Source: Leguminivora glycinivorella
Lineage: Eukaryota; Arthropoda; Insecta; Lepidoptera; Tortricidae
NCBI RefSeq assembly: GCF_023078275.1
Contig: NC_062990.1
Location: 13,283,549 to 13,347,548 of the forward strand
DNA length: 64,000 nucleotides
Direction of reading: 5' to 3'
Shown here piece by piece: positions 53,897 to 63,925 of this stretch. A program made the position numbers and the translations under genes. Position 1 is the first letter of the stretch. Every line of letters starts with the position of its first letter. Under the pieces are notes generated by a model that made no database searches, was not told where the DNA came from, and saw only the letters and a list, made by a program, of their open reading frames with translations.

Positions 53897-56585
53897 ATAT
53901 AGGTTATAGGTATACGCGGGCTCGGTTTCCGCAACTCGACGTCATAATTTGCGCCTATTTTGCGTGATGGGTTGCGGCACTATTCCTGCCAACCCAGCTC
54001 TACCAGAAAGCCTAGCAGACCCTTTATGTTGCCGACGACTTCTGGGAGACACCCCGGCGACCCGAGGTGTTGTGCCCGGTATTCTGCCACCCCTGGACAT
54101 TCGAGAATGACGTGAGCGGCTGTTTCCTCTGCCTCCGTGCACGCTCTGCAGAGGGGGCTGTCTGTAACACCCAGGGTGAATAAGTGTTTGTTGAAAGGGG
54201 CATGGCCAGTTATGGCCCCCACTAAAAGTCGGAGCTGTGGCCTTTTTAGTTGCCTCACCTTTTTTGACAATCCGGGGGTGATTGTCGGGAGTGCTTCCTT
54301 TGCCTGTCTGCAGGTGCCTAGGTTAGACCAGTATTGTTGGTGTTTTACCTTGGTGTTGTAACGCAGCATGTTTCGAAGCCAAGCATAAGGTAATGGTAGT
54401 ATGGGCTCCGGTCCTGCCACCTTCATTTCGGAGCCTCTACGCGCTAGGATGTCGGCTCCATCGTTACCTCGCGAGTTGCTGTGTCCTTTAATCCACTGAA
54501 GAGTTACGCTGTTGGTGGTGCATACCTCTGTCAGAGTTCTGTGACATTCGTAGATTAGCCCTGAAGTAAAGGTATAACTTTGTAGAGCTTGTAGTACTGA
54601 CCTACTATCGGAGAGTATACGGATGGGGTAGTCACGTACCTCCCTTGAGACGATCGCATGTGCTGCCATTATGATGCCCATACATTCTGCCTGGAAGACT
54701 GTGTTGTGGGCACCTAGTGGTGTCGAGATGTGTATGTTGAGGTCCTCTGAGAATACTCCAGAGCCAGTGCCTGACCTTGTTTTTGATCCATCCGTGAAGA
54801 TTCTCAGCTCCCTTGGGTTAAGTCCTTCACGGGGTTCTTCGTGTAATTGTATTTTGTATTTCTTGTCGAAGACGAATTGCTTCGGTATCTTATCGGTTAC
54901 CGCCTCTATTAGCGGTGCCTTACCTATCGCCTCATAGAGGATTTCGGTGTGAGGTACCCTAGGTGGTCTCCAGAGATTGGACTTTTTTAGACGTACCGCC
55001 GCAGCTAGCGCTTCTTGTTGTATGTGGAGGTGCAGCGGCGGCAGGCCTAGGATGGCTTCCAAGGCCGCGGTTGGAGTGGTTCTCATGCAGCCCGTGGTCG
55101 CCATACAGGCCAACCTCTGAAGTCGTTGTAGTTTAGCTTCAACAGTGGATAAATTGGTGCGTGGCCACCATACTATAGCACCGTAGCTTATTATTGGTCG
55201 GATTACTGCCTGGTAAAGCCATAGAGTTATTTTAGGGGTTAGTCCCCAGGTTCTGCCTACCATTCTACGGCATTGCCAGAATACGACTGTAGCTTTTTCT
55301 ATCTTACTGTTTAGGTGGTTACTCCAATTTAGTTTATTGTCAAGTACTACCCCTAGATACTTTACCTCTGTTGATAATTGGAGTTCTGTATTGAACAGCC
55401 TGGGAAGGCGAAAGTTCCCCAAGTTGCGTTTGTTGGTGAACATTACCAGCTCAGTCTTGTTAGGATTGACGGTGAGTTCGTTGTCGGCGCACCAGCGTTC
55501 CACGATGGCAAGTGCGGAGCGTGTGACATCACATACTGTACCTGTGTGGTTGCCGCTCGTTAGTATCACTATGTCGTCAGCGTAGCCGATCGTGTAGTAG
55601 TGATTGTTGTTTAGTGTGGAGATCAGGTCGTTCACCACTAGATTCCATAACAGTGGTGAGAGGACGCCACCTTGAGGGCATCCTTTTGCCACTAGTGCTT
55701 GTTGTGCCTCGCCTGTCCCGAGTGTGATGACCCTTTGGCTCAGCATGTTATTTATCCATGTGGTCATGATTGTACTTACTCCATGTCTCACTAGTGCTGC
55801 AGTTATGCTGCTGAATCTGGTCTTGTCGAAGGCCCCTTCTATGTCTATGAAGGTTCCTAGGCACATGGACCTGCTTTTGATCGCTACTTCAATCTTGCTC
55901 ACCACTGCGTGGAGTGCTGATTCCGTAGATTTGCCAGGGCTGTAGGCATGTTGATTAGGGTGAAGGGGCACGATGTTTAGCACCCTCTCTCTCAGATACC
56001 TGTCGCACAACCTCTCCAGTGTTTTCAGCAAAAAAGAGGTTAGGCTGATGGGCCTAAATGCTTTCGGATCCGAGTAGTCGCTTTTACCTGGTTTTGGTAT
56101 GAAGATGACTTTGACCTCTCTCCATTGTTTCGGCACGTACGTGTGGGCCAAGCAGGCGCGTAGGATGTTGGTTAGCTTTATAGTGAGTGCTTCCCCGCCC
56201 CACTTAAGCAGAGCAGGGAAGATCTCGTCCTTACCCGGTGATTTGAAGGAGTCAAAGCTGTTAATGGCCCATTGCGTGCGTTGCGGGTTTATTACCTCGT
56301 CAGTCTGTTGCCACTCGTCCTCCGTCGGAGTGGTCTCAACCTCATCCCAACTAGTCATGTGCGAGATCACACAATCCGGGAAGTGTGTGCGCACTAGAAC
56401 TAGTTCCGCTTCTTCAGGCGAGGTGGTGAGGGAGTTGTCCGGCTTTCGCAGGGATCCTAAGGTTATGGCGGAGTTATTGGAGAGGACCTTCCTTACCCTG
56501 TTAGCCTGCATTGTGCTCTCGATTTCTGTACAGAACTTACGCCACGAGTTGGTGCTTCTGTATCTGAGGCGTTTTTTGTACGTGG
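53897..56585 (-). mobile_element. 5'-truncated RNase H-bearing LINE (LOA/R1-like)
   Basis: It is flanked by TTGCTGCATGTAT at 53884-53896 and 56586-56598 (13 bp, exact). It reads on the minus strand, begins inside the coding region (56585) and ends with TATACCTATAACCTATAT, not poly(A). The 5' truncation without a frame break suggests a fairly young insertion that was incomplete when made. LOA or R1-like affinity is my judgement from RT plus RNase H order and a non-A tail. Confidence 0.85.
53980..56583 (-). CDS. Partial LINE ORF2: reverse transcriptase and RNase H, no endonuclease
   Basis: The frame is open from the truncation point to a stop at 53980 (867 codons; first internal Met at 56511). 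Numbered from that Met, the linker (SPEEAELVLVRTHFP) leads into the RT, with KSPGKDEIFPALLKWGG, FIDIEGAFDKTRF, GCPQGGVLSPLLWNL, YADD (Tyr310, Asp312, Asp313) and VKYLGVVLDNKLNW. RNase H follows with FTDGSKTRSGTGSGV, QAECMGI, LSDSRSV and IKGHSNSRGNDGADILARRG. A C-terminal CRACTEAEETAAHVILEC motif ends it. All RT and RNase H catalytic residues appear intact. The N-terminal endonuclease and any ORF1 are missing, so it is not autonomous. Confidence 0.88.
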   Translation of the reverse strand, partial: TYKKRLRYRSTNSWRKFCTEIESTMQANRVRKVLSNNSAITLGSLRKPDNSLTTSPEEAELVLVRTHFPDCVISHMTSWDEVETTPTEDEWQQTDEVINPQRTQWAINSFDSFKSPGKDEIFPALLKWGGEALTIKLTNILRACLAHTYVPKQWREVKVIFIPKPGKSDYSDPKAFRPISLTSFLLKTLERLCDRYLRERVLNIVPLHPNQHAYSPGKSTESALHAVVSKIEVAIKSRSMCLGTFIDIEGAFDKTRFSSITAALVRHGVSTIMTTWINNMLSQRVITLGTGEAQQALVAKGCPQGGVLSPLLWNLVVNDLISTLNNNHYYTIGYADDIVILTSGNHTGTVCDVTRSALAIVERWCADNELTVNPNKTELVMFTNKRNLGNFRLPRLFNTELQLSTEVKYLGVVLDNKLNWSNHLNSKIEKATVVFWQCRRMVGRTWGLTPKITLWLYQAVIRPIISYGAIVWWPRTNLSTVEAKLQRLQRLACMATTGCMRTTPTAALEAILGLPPLHLHIQQEALAAAVRLKKSNLWRPPRVPHTEILYEAIGKAPLIEAVTDKIPKQFVFDKKYKIQLHEEPREGLNPRELRIFTDGSKTRSGTGSGVFSEDLNIHISTPLGAHNTVFQAECMGIIMAAHAIVSREVRDYPIRILSDSRSVLQALQSYTFTSGLIYECHRTLTEVCTTNSVTLQWIKGHSNSRGNDGADILARRGSEMKVAGPEPILPLPYAWLRNMLRYNTKVKHQQYWSNLGTCRQAKEALPTITPGLSKKVRQLKRPQLRLLVGAITGHAPFNKHLFTLGVTDSPLCRACTEAEETAAHVILECPGVAEYRAQHLGSPGCLPEVVGNIKGLLGFLVELGWQE

Positions 56586-57130
56586 TTGCTGCATGTATGA
56601 AATAAGGCCCATCAGTAACTTAACAAAAAATAAGGTATTTCTTACATACCGAATTAAGCGTAATCGTGTCGCTTAACTTCAAACCTGGATAAATCCATTC
56701 TGCTACAAGGTTAATATATATTTTTTATATATTCAATCTTAAAGCAGAATGGATTTAAGTACCCAAGTTTGAAACTAAGCGACACAATTGATAGTATGTA
56801 TCTAGGAGATATTTTCTTTACAAAATCGTATTATTCAAGAGCGCTATGATAAACGCACGTCGAAATAAAGTAAAATTGACAATATTTACCGATGAGATTG
56901 TGCTCTGTGTGTAATGGTAAACATTAATAATATGAAAAGTAATTGTTTCAGTCAGAGCATCTTCACTCGTCAATTTCGTCTTACTCTTTAGTTGTGAAAC
57001 ATGGGTGACAAAGGACGGTCGCCGGAAGGAAAAGAATAAAAATATATATACCTATATATATTATAATATTTATCCCGTAGGACAGCAGGTTACTTCAAAG
57101 TACTTTAATTAACTACCTAATTTTAATGTT
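56586..57130 (+). repeat. Tandem duplication, copy A, right part
   Basis: It starts TTGCTGCATGTATGAAATAA GGCCCAT and matches copy B at about 58246-58275 (GATGCAGGTATGAAATAAGG). Further on, CCGTAGGACAGCAGG and TACTTTAATTAA at 57075-57115 match 58480-58525. The middle differs because of the foldback at 56665-56790 and other changes. Confidence 0.75.
56665..56790. mobile_element. Foldback MITE
   Basis: GTGTCGCTTAACTTCAAACC at the left pairs with GGTTTGAAACTAAGCGACAC-type sequence at the right (AAGTTTGAAACTAAGCGACAC in the element). ATAAATCCATTCTGCT and AGCAGAATGGATTTAA form the inner arms. It is absent from copy B of the duplication. Confidence 0.7.
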
Positions 57131-57159
57131 GTCTTCGGTTCCCGTCGTCGTTCGTCGTT

Positions 57160-57455
57160 CGTCGAATCCCGGTAAGGGTATTTATTTGTGTGATGAGCAC
57201 AGATATTTGTTCCTGAGTCATGGATGTTTTCTATGTATATAAGTATGTATTTATCTATTTAAGTATGGTTTTGTATTTATCTATGGGATATGGGTTAAAT
57301 TGTGGCGTAGGCGAGAGGCTGGCAACCTGTCACTGCAATGTCACAGTTTCGTTTTCTTTCAACCCCTTATTTGCCAAGAGTGGCACTGAAGCTTTAGTAG
57401 TTTCATGTGTTCTGCCTACCCCTTTATGGGATACAGGCGTGATTGTATGTATGTA
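57160..57455 (+). repeat. Truncated SINE plus GGCGTGA repeat
   Basis: GTCGAATCCCGGTAAGGG continues as the 3' part of the SINE family at 23679 (ATGAGCACAGATATTTGTTC). 57300-57455 is the GGCGTGA repeat (TGGCAACCTGTCACTGC, GGGATACAGGCGTGATTGTA). The pol III A-box region is missing. Confidence 0.65.
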
Positions 57456-57492
57456 TGTTATCTATTTACGTATGTATTATTTATTTATTTAT

Positions 57493-57840
57493 TAGTAAAA
57501 ACATGTTTACATGACATTACAGTAAAACCAATGCGTCACGAAACTTAGATAACAAAAAAGAAAAAAAAAACAGTAAGTAAGAACATGAAAAAAAAAACAA
57601 ACAATAAAGTTTAAAACTAAACAATTTATTTGGGCGATGACGTAACAGCGTGGCTCCGTTGCGTCGTTTGCCCCGGTGTAGGATTCGGCAAGTTGCCCCG
57701 GAATCGCCGAAAAACCACACCTTTCGGCCAGAAGTCTGCGCTCGCGATGGTGTCCTGCGCTATATCGTCGCCTAGCACCCATAGTACAAGCTTTGCTTAG
57801 TTTGGGGCTAAGTTGATCTGTGTAAGGTGTCCCCAATATT
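57493..57840 (-). repeat. LINE-derived 3' fragment, reverse
   Basis: 57493-57625 matches 61080-61210 in opposite orientation (TTTAAACTTTATTGTTTGTT, TCATGTTCTTA, TAAGTTTCGTGACGCAT). The adjoining minus-strand frame (...CGFSAIPGQLAESYTGANDA...) and the CCAATATTTATTTAATT end look retrotransposon-derived, but I cannot name the clade. Confidence 0.5.
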
Positions 57841-57916
57841 TATTTAATTATTTAATTACTTACCATAATCATAATGTAATAAAATGTGCATTTTTTCGTG
57901 GTTACCAACATGCATA

Positions 57917-58545
57917 CCAACCATAAAAATGCTTAACTAATTTGCCAGCTAAATTTAAACCTAGGCTATTTAAACGTATAGATACTTTATATACTTTTAT
58001 TATTTAGATCTTATTTATACTTTTCGGCAAAGCATTTTTGTTACCGCAGAATTAAAACGTTGGTAATACTCATTTCATCTACCTACTAAGGGCATATGTA
58101 ATGTCAATGCAAACAAGGCCCGGCTATTAAGTTTCGAAATGTTATGTACATTTTATAACTTGATAAGTGTAAATGGTTCAAAAATTTCGTGCAGAAAGTA
58201 AAAAAGTAAAAAGTAAGTATTATTAAACAGAAAAACTATGGGTCTTATTTGATGCAGGTATGAAATAAGGCCCATGCCGCCCATGTGTCCACATGTTCAC
58301 AACCTTCGATACCCAAGAAGTAGCGCTGCGGAAATAGAGATGGATCGGATATAATCTTCAAAGATGAGCTATCAACAGCGCCAGTATTTGAGTGGTGGCC
58401 TCAGAGTGGAAGGCGACCCCGCAAACGCCCAGTACTTATGATACACAATACACATAAACACAATACATTATAATATTTATTGCCCCGTAGGACAGCAGGC
58501 TACCCAACACTACTTTAATTAAGTACCTAATTTTGTCCCTTTAAA
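57917..58545 (+). repeat. Tandem duplication, copy B (no LINE)
   Basis: It corresponds to 53566-53896 joined to 56586-57130. At the place where copy A carries the LINE, copy B reads through TTTGATGCAGGTATGAAATA AGGCCCATG. It therefore shows the pre-insertion arrangement in diverged form. Confidence 0.75.
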
Positions 58546-59315
58546 CTTAATATGAAATAAAGTCTGCCTATCTTGACCACATTGACCTTGACGCACTGTT
58601 TGTTAAGACTTGAACCCCTCTAATTTAGAGTACCATATCCTAAATGCATAGTCCGGAATAAATGTGTTTTAGACGACAGACCGTAGTATAAATACTTATC
58701 ACAAAAATTGATGATTGAATTCATGAACACAATGTTTACACAAAGTTATAAAACTTAAGAAGCGAGCGATGGGCCTTATTTAGAGAAGTAACTATTTAGG
58801 GCATTTTTTGATTCTATGTCTGCGAAGAAAATATACAAAACGGCATGATTGATAAAACTTAGAAGAAATATAAGCACTGGGCCTTATTAAGGGCAGGTAC
58901 TGGTACCATCTTTTTTTAAATATTTTAAAACATGACTTAAATTATTAATATTATGTCTGTTTTTATTGTGTGTAAATAAGTACATATAATATGACTAATA
59001 TAACTACTTACCTAATTGGTGTTCGGCAGAATAGTAATAAATAAACAATGATGACCGAATACCAAATTTTCGGCAAAATGGCTGAAAAGACCGAATACCA
59101 AATAGTTGCCTAATATTCGTGGAATCTATCGTAAAATACAGCATAACTTTATAATTGTTACTAGTAAACCAATGACGAGAAAAGTTATGCATGTATAAAA
59201 TAAACCTATACCTGTATGCATTTGTTACGTACCTATACTTATAAAAATATGGACTTAGTATTTCCACGGCATATATAATACTGATTCAAACTTTCACGAT
59301 TTTTACACATATTTA
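58546..59315. other. No gene recognised
   Basis: AT-rich sequence. GGGCCTTATT recurs at about 58766 and 58881, echoing the duplication junction. The open frame at 59004-59267 has no domain. Confidence 0.45.
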
Positions 59316-59319
59316 AAAT

Positions 59320-59415
59320 TGCAAACGGGACTTAATCGCGTATTTACTATGTTTTAAACACTAACCTCCGACGTTTCAAGGACGGCATTGTCCCCGTGGT
59401 CTCGGAGCAGACTGG
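59320..59415 (+). repeat. Penelope-like or related element end
   Basis: GACTTAATCGCGTATTTACT, CCGACGTTTCAAGGACGGC and TTGTCCCCGTGGTCTCGGAG resemble the terminal region seen at 33100-33200. Identity is lower, and no coding part is attached. Confidence 0.45.
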
Positions 59416-59574
59416 TCTTTTTTGGACCACCAATTTTAAATATGAACATATAATAGTACGTATTTCTAACTAAAAAGTTCGTCAAACACGGTATGTCGAT
59501 ATTTCGACGTAGTATATCGATAACTTTTCACATCACTAGATTATCGACATTAGATGTCGAGTATTTCCCATCAC

Positions 59575-60047
59575 TTTATTTCAGTGTACGTATATAAAAA
59601 CTTAGCCCCGCCCCTAAATTTGGTGCGATAGGGACAACTGCAGCTCAGGCGCGAAATCCCGCGTAAAAACTGCAAAAATCGAAGTTCCGCTCTCGACTGT
59701 TTCCTCCTCCAAAACTTAACCAATCGTTACGAAATTTGGAAATCAGAATGACAAGGAAATTATCTGTGTCGGACCGTTTCGTTTTTTTGGATAATTGATC
59801 TCAGTTTTGAATACCACGCCTTTCTTTCTGGCAAATTCAATTAAGCCGTTTTGGCCAACTTTGAGAGGCTCTAATTCCTTTTAAAACAAAAATATCAAAA
59901 AAAGCAAAAAGGTCCGACACAGATATTGATAATAAAAGTCTGTGTTGAAAAAACCATTGATCTAGCTTCAAAAACCAGAGAGGAAACAGGCGAGAGCGTT
60001 TGTATGGAGAAATGAGGGGTATCGTAGCGTCTTCGGCCTTGCGGATG
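59575..60047 (+). mobile_element. Copy of the 37228 TTAA-element family
   Basis: AAGTTCCGCTCTCGACTGTT, CTGTGTCGGACCGTTTCG, AAAGGTCCGACACAGATATT and GAGCGTTTGTATGGAGAAAT match 37228-37731 in order, ending GTATCGTAGCGTCTTCGG. The TTAA sites are not preserved. The left part (GGGGCGGGGTTTT in reverse) is shared with 16980-17290. Confidence 0.65.
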
Positions 60048-60415
60048 TCAAAGCTTTCCTGAAAGTCTTCAGTATGACGTTCTTAAAAAAAGACGCAGGA
60101 CGCAGACTTTTTGATCACCACAGACGTGGTATAACAAAGAACGATAGAGATGAGAGATAATTTCCAAATTTCGATAGCCCTGAGTCACGTTCCTCGTTCC
60201 GTCGGTTTGTTCGTTTATTTGTATGAATCTCTGTAACTTAGTCACGGTGCTGGTAAACATTGAGTCACTGGTAATAATAGCGCGGTAATAATAGTTTGGA
60301 TTAATTAAGCGAGGATTATTTGTAATTAATGGGATTGGTTAACAATGTAAATTAATTAAAATATAATAATAGAGGACTACGGTGAATTATTACTTTATTA
60401 CGGTGTATTATTATT

Positions 60416-60627
60416 TAAAATATGTCTCGGGCCATTGAGTGTTCATAATTTTTGTGTTGTTGCATTAAATATCACGTAACGAGGCAACTTCAATGTTTTT
60501 GTTGACTTCAACTAGCAAAAATTGACGCCCGAAAACTGCAAGCTGCGATTAAAGACGGACAACTCAGTAGATTTTATCGAGTTTATTTGACACGCTCAGT
60601 ATCTGATACGTTTGCTTGATCTATGGT
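60416..60627 (+). repeat. ~210-bp dispersed repeat, copy 2 (pair with 46927)
   Basis: It shares the order AAATATGTCTCGGGCC, GTGTTCATAAT, AAATTGACGCCCGAAAACTG and CAAGCTGCGATT with 46927-47135. Confidence 0.75.
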
Positions 60628-60764
60628 ATATATAACATCTGATCTGTGATTTTAATTAACCCTCTGTCAAAGTGTACAGTGAACTATGGGAGTTACCCTC
60701 CGCCAATAAGCAATCACGCCAGCATTCTTCACTGACCATCAATAGCTTCTAAGTTATATCATTT

Positions 60765-61210
60765 ATTATTTATTTATTTATTTATTTAAAGGTTTACCAA
60801 CAGTTATTACAATGAATCTTATGTAGTTTATACTAAAATTAAATACATGCTTAATGTATAACTTATTACAGGTAAACACAACATGCAAATATTGAAACTA
60901 ATTAAGTCTATAAATAGCTGACACATTTGATCACCTTATTTCTATTGAAAAAGGAGCAAAGCGCAACCTTGAAGTTATCTGCTTAAATCTAGGCATCTAA
61001 ATATGGAATTAAAACTAAAGAACTAAATAAACTATAAAATAAAATTAACTAGTGAACAAATTTCGAATTTTGGTCGGGGAATCAAAGTGATCATCAATTG
61101 TTTAGTTGTAAACTTTATTGTTTTTTTTTTCATGTTCTTATTTACTGTTTTTTTTTTTATTTAAGTTTCATGACGCATCAGATTTATCTGTAATGTCATT
61201 GAAATATGTT
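60765..61210 (+). repeat. T-rich LINE-derived repeat
   Basis: (TTTA)n at 60765-60788 is followed by GGTTTACCAACAGTTATTAC. 61080-61210 repeats 57493-57625 in opposite orientation. No protein is readable. Confidence 0.5.
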
Positions 61211-61526
61211 TTCAAATAAAATAAAAAAAAAATATTGCTATAAAATCCAACATATTGAGGATAGTATGTACAGTGAGCTGCAAAATGGCATGGAGAAATA
61301 ATGAATAAATTCATTGATAAATTCGCCATGCGCTTTTGCAGCGGATAGTACATCACATCTGATGAGGCCGGTTAGCACATCACCATCAATCATATTAACA
61401 ATGAGAGCAGTATGAACTTTCGAAATAGCCGTGTAAGACGTAGGAAAGGTAATGGAGACCAGTTTTGCAATCGTTCGTTTCGTTACTGGCCATGGTATTA
61501 GTTATGGGATGCAAGAGTCTAAAAGC

Positions 61527-61784
61527 TCGGCTATACATGCGCGTTTTGATAGCGTAGGCGGAGCGGTAGCGGAGCGTCAGCGGAGCGCAACGATAGCGGT
61601 GCGCCGGACGAACGCTGGCGTTGCGCAGCGGACGCCGGCGGGAACTAACGAGCGCGGATTGCGAGCGGAATGCGCGCGGATTGCGAGCGGAACGCCAGCG
61701 TTCCGCGGGTTCCGCCGGCGCACCGCTATCATTGCGCTCCGCTAACGCTACGTTATCAAAACGCTTTATGTGTGGCGGAGGCTT
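61527..61784. mobile_element. GC-rich foldback MITE
   Basis: Arms ACATGCGCGTTTTGATAGCG / CGTTATCAAAACGCTTTATG and GATAGCGGTGCGCCGG / CCGGCGCACCGCTATC are inverted around a core of GCGAGCGGAA repeats. The target site is unclear. High CpG and the absence of stops explain the open frames on both strands. Confidence 0.7.
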
Positions 61785-61939
61785 AAAGTAGCTTTTTGCA
61801 TGCTTCAAACCTGTAGGCTGTAGAGGTTTCAAAAATGCGGTAAATAATGCTTTGCCACTAGGTAAGTCAACTTTTACTTTAAATCCTTTGAATTATAACT
61901 GGTCTGGTTTAGCAGATTTCATTGCATATTGACTTAAAG

Positions 61940-62239
61940 CGGTAAACGTGTACGACTTTCGATCCAGAGGTCGCGGGTTAGAACCCCGGCTCGTACCAAT
62001 GTGTTTTTCGGAACTTATGTGCGAAATGTCATTTGATATTTGCCAGCCGCTTTTCGGTGAAGGAAAACCTTGTGAGGAAACCGGACTAATTCCAACAAGG
62101 CCTAGTTACAGTAGTTACCCTTCGGGTTGGGAGGTCAGATGGTCAGGTGCCTACGTCAAACTTTGGGATTCGTTGTCAAAGCGGACCCCAGGCTCCCATG
62201 AGCCGTGGCAAATGCCGCGATAACGCAAGGAGGATGATG
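61940..62239 (+). mobile_element. tRNA-derived SINE with 12-bp target duplication
   Basis: It is flanked by ATTGACTTAAAG at 61928-61939 and 62240-62251. It starts within the tRNA-like part (CGGTAAACGTGTACGAC), has a B-box-like GGTTAGAACCC, then CAACAAGGCCTAGTTACAG, GGCTCCCATGAGCCGTGGC and the AGGATGATG end. The start of the A-box region is missing, so it is slightly 5'-truncated. The GATGATG end resembles RTE tails, suggesting RTE-driven mobility (inference). Confidence 0.82.
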
Positions 62240-62321
62240 ATTGACTTAAAGTTAAAATTGGACTAACCTTGGGATGTATCAATTATGAATTTTTGGAGGG
62301 AAGGGTAAAACTACATACATA

Positions 62322-62521
62322 AGGTACAGCGGGCCAAATCTCGACTGGGGGACAAATGTAACTAGTCCATTTTTTCCATGTTTTACAGAGTGTCCACCGG
62401 TTACATATGGTAGGCGTGTTCAGTGAATACATGTAAAACTCAACAGCATAGTCTAATAAAAATAATGGAAAAAATTAATCAGTTACAATTGTCCCCCAGT
62501 CGAGTTTACCCCGCTGTACCT
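62322..62521. mobile_element. 200-bp foldback MITE with TA target site
   Basis: The ends AGGTACAGCGGG and CCCGCTGTACCT, with CTCGACTGGGGGACAA / TTGTCCCCCAGTCGAG arms inside, are flanked by TA on both sides. This fits a Tc1/mariner-type MITE. Confidence 0.7.
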
Positions 62522-62651
62522 TAGTCCAAAACGCACATGGTCATCAAGTTGCAAGTACAGCTAATATGAAAGGGAAAGCGCTTACTCCAATTATTCGAAG
62601 GAAGCCAGTACTGCCAAACTGGTGTAAATTGACAGCGTTGAACAAAACTTT

Positions 62652-63445
62652 TTTAACAAAAAATAAAACCGCCTTCAAAAATAAGCGCGTTACAAAACAC
62701 GGAGAAACTAAAAAGCAAAAAATAATAAACCTTTGAATTCAGATTTCTTATCGTATTGCAATAATATAAACAAATCAATTATTTTTGTAGTCGGTACCAG
62801 ACTTGTTCGTCGCCTTGCTATTGCCTGTTTGCCCCACCCAACCATACACAGGCTGGCCCCGACTCCAAAAATAATTGATTTGTTTATAATTTGGATGTTT
62901 AGATTATTGCAATACGATAAGAAATCTGAATTCAAAGGTAATTATTTTTTGCTTTTTAGTTTCTCCGTGTTTTGTAACGCGCTTATTTTTGAAGGCGGTT
63001 TTATTTTTTGTTAAAAAAGTTTATTTATTTGTTGATTTTTAGTGGTTCCTATTGATATTATATGTAACAGTCCGAATATATGTACACTAGTGAAAGAATT
63101 ATCCTTTAACTCCTAACCACTGAGGAGTTGACCTTCCATCATCAGCTCAGCCACATAAAATTATTACCATCAGGCGTAAATACTGGTGTACCTTTGAAAA
63201 ATACACTAAAAACATTACATGTGCCTATAACATTTGAAGTGTTCCCTCGATTTCTCCAGGATCCCATCATCAGACCCTGACTTGGTGCCAATGGGACCAT
63301 CTCGGGGTTATACCCGTTCGATCAAAAAAAAAATTTTGAAAATCGGTCCACAATTCTCGAAGATATCGAGTAACATACATACAAAAAAATAAAAACATTC
63401 AGTCGAATTGAGAACCTCCTCCTTCTTTGAAGTCGGTTAAAAATA
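62652..63445 (+). mobile_element. ~800-bp foldback-containing repeat, copy 2
   Basis: It has the same structure as 34094-34902, from AAACCGCCTTCAAAAATAAG through TGTTTGCCCCACCCAACC and ATTACCATCAGGCGTAAATA to TTGAAGTCGGTTAAAAATAG. A short piece of the left arm (CATCCAAATTA) is missing compared with the right arm. Non-coding. Confidence 0.78.
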
Positions 63446-63799
63446 GGTAGAATTTTATCTCGTTCACCGCTCCGCGCAAGAAGACAGGCAGTCTATATCT
63501 ACTAGCCAAGCCATATCATGACGATTCTAATAGTTAGCATTGCATCGATTGCACATTATAAGCACGATGGCTATGCCTCCTAATTTGGGCTAAACAATTG
63601 GCTTCCTTCGACGTTTGGCTATGATATCCGGCGATAGACGCATAATATAATAGACATTTGTTTTGAATTTGCATACGAGTGTAACTGGTTATATGATGAA
63701 TATTCATACATTTTTTGATTTATCTTTTCACGGCCTAAAATAATGCTTCAAAGTAATTCCTTATTATTTTATAATTCCTTATTTTCTTGCACAGATTTA

Positions 63800-63925
63800 G
63801 AACCATCATCATCATATCAGCCCTTTATCGCCCACTGCTGAGCATAAGCTCTTCCAAATTCCAATACGACACTTCTCCCGGTCGTAAGTCAATCTTAGTC
63901 AGTACCCAGAGGTGCATAGGGCTTC
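63800..63925 (-). pseudogene. RTE-type LINE 3' tail, reverse
   Basis: Read on the minus strand it ends with AGAGCTTATGCTCAGCAGTG, GGCGATAAAGGGCTGATATG and ATGATGATGG, the same tail as at 41174 (AYAQQW... then stop). A short stretch of coding-like sequence lies at its upstream side. Confidence 0.6.

Noticed and set aside
56099..56605. A 168-codon plus-strand frame, and others at 54137, 54671 and 55337
   Set aside because: They are antisense to the intact RT/RNase H frame of the LINE.
57507..57836. 109-codon minus-strand frame as a host gene
   Set aside because: Part of it repeats at 61080-61210, and the region looks like a retrotransposon 3' end.
61395..61832. A 145-codon minus-strand frame
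   Set aside because: It crosses a GC-rich foldback MITE and has a counterpart on the plus strand; no domain is visible.
61970..62010. Possible tRNA gene at the B-box-like GGTTAGAACCC
   Set aside because: Only the 3' half of a tRNA-like sequence is present and it is fused to a SINE with its own target duplication.
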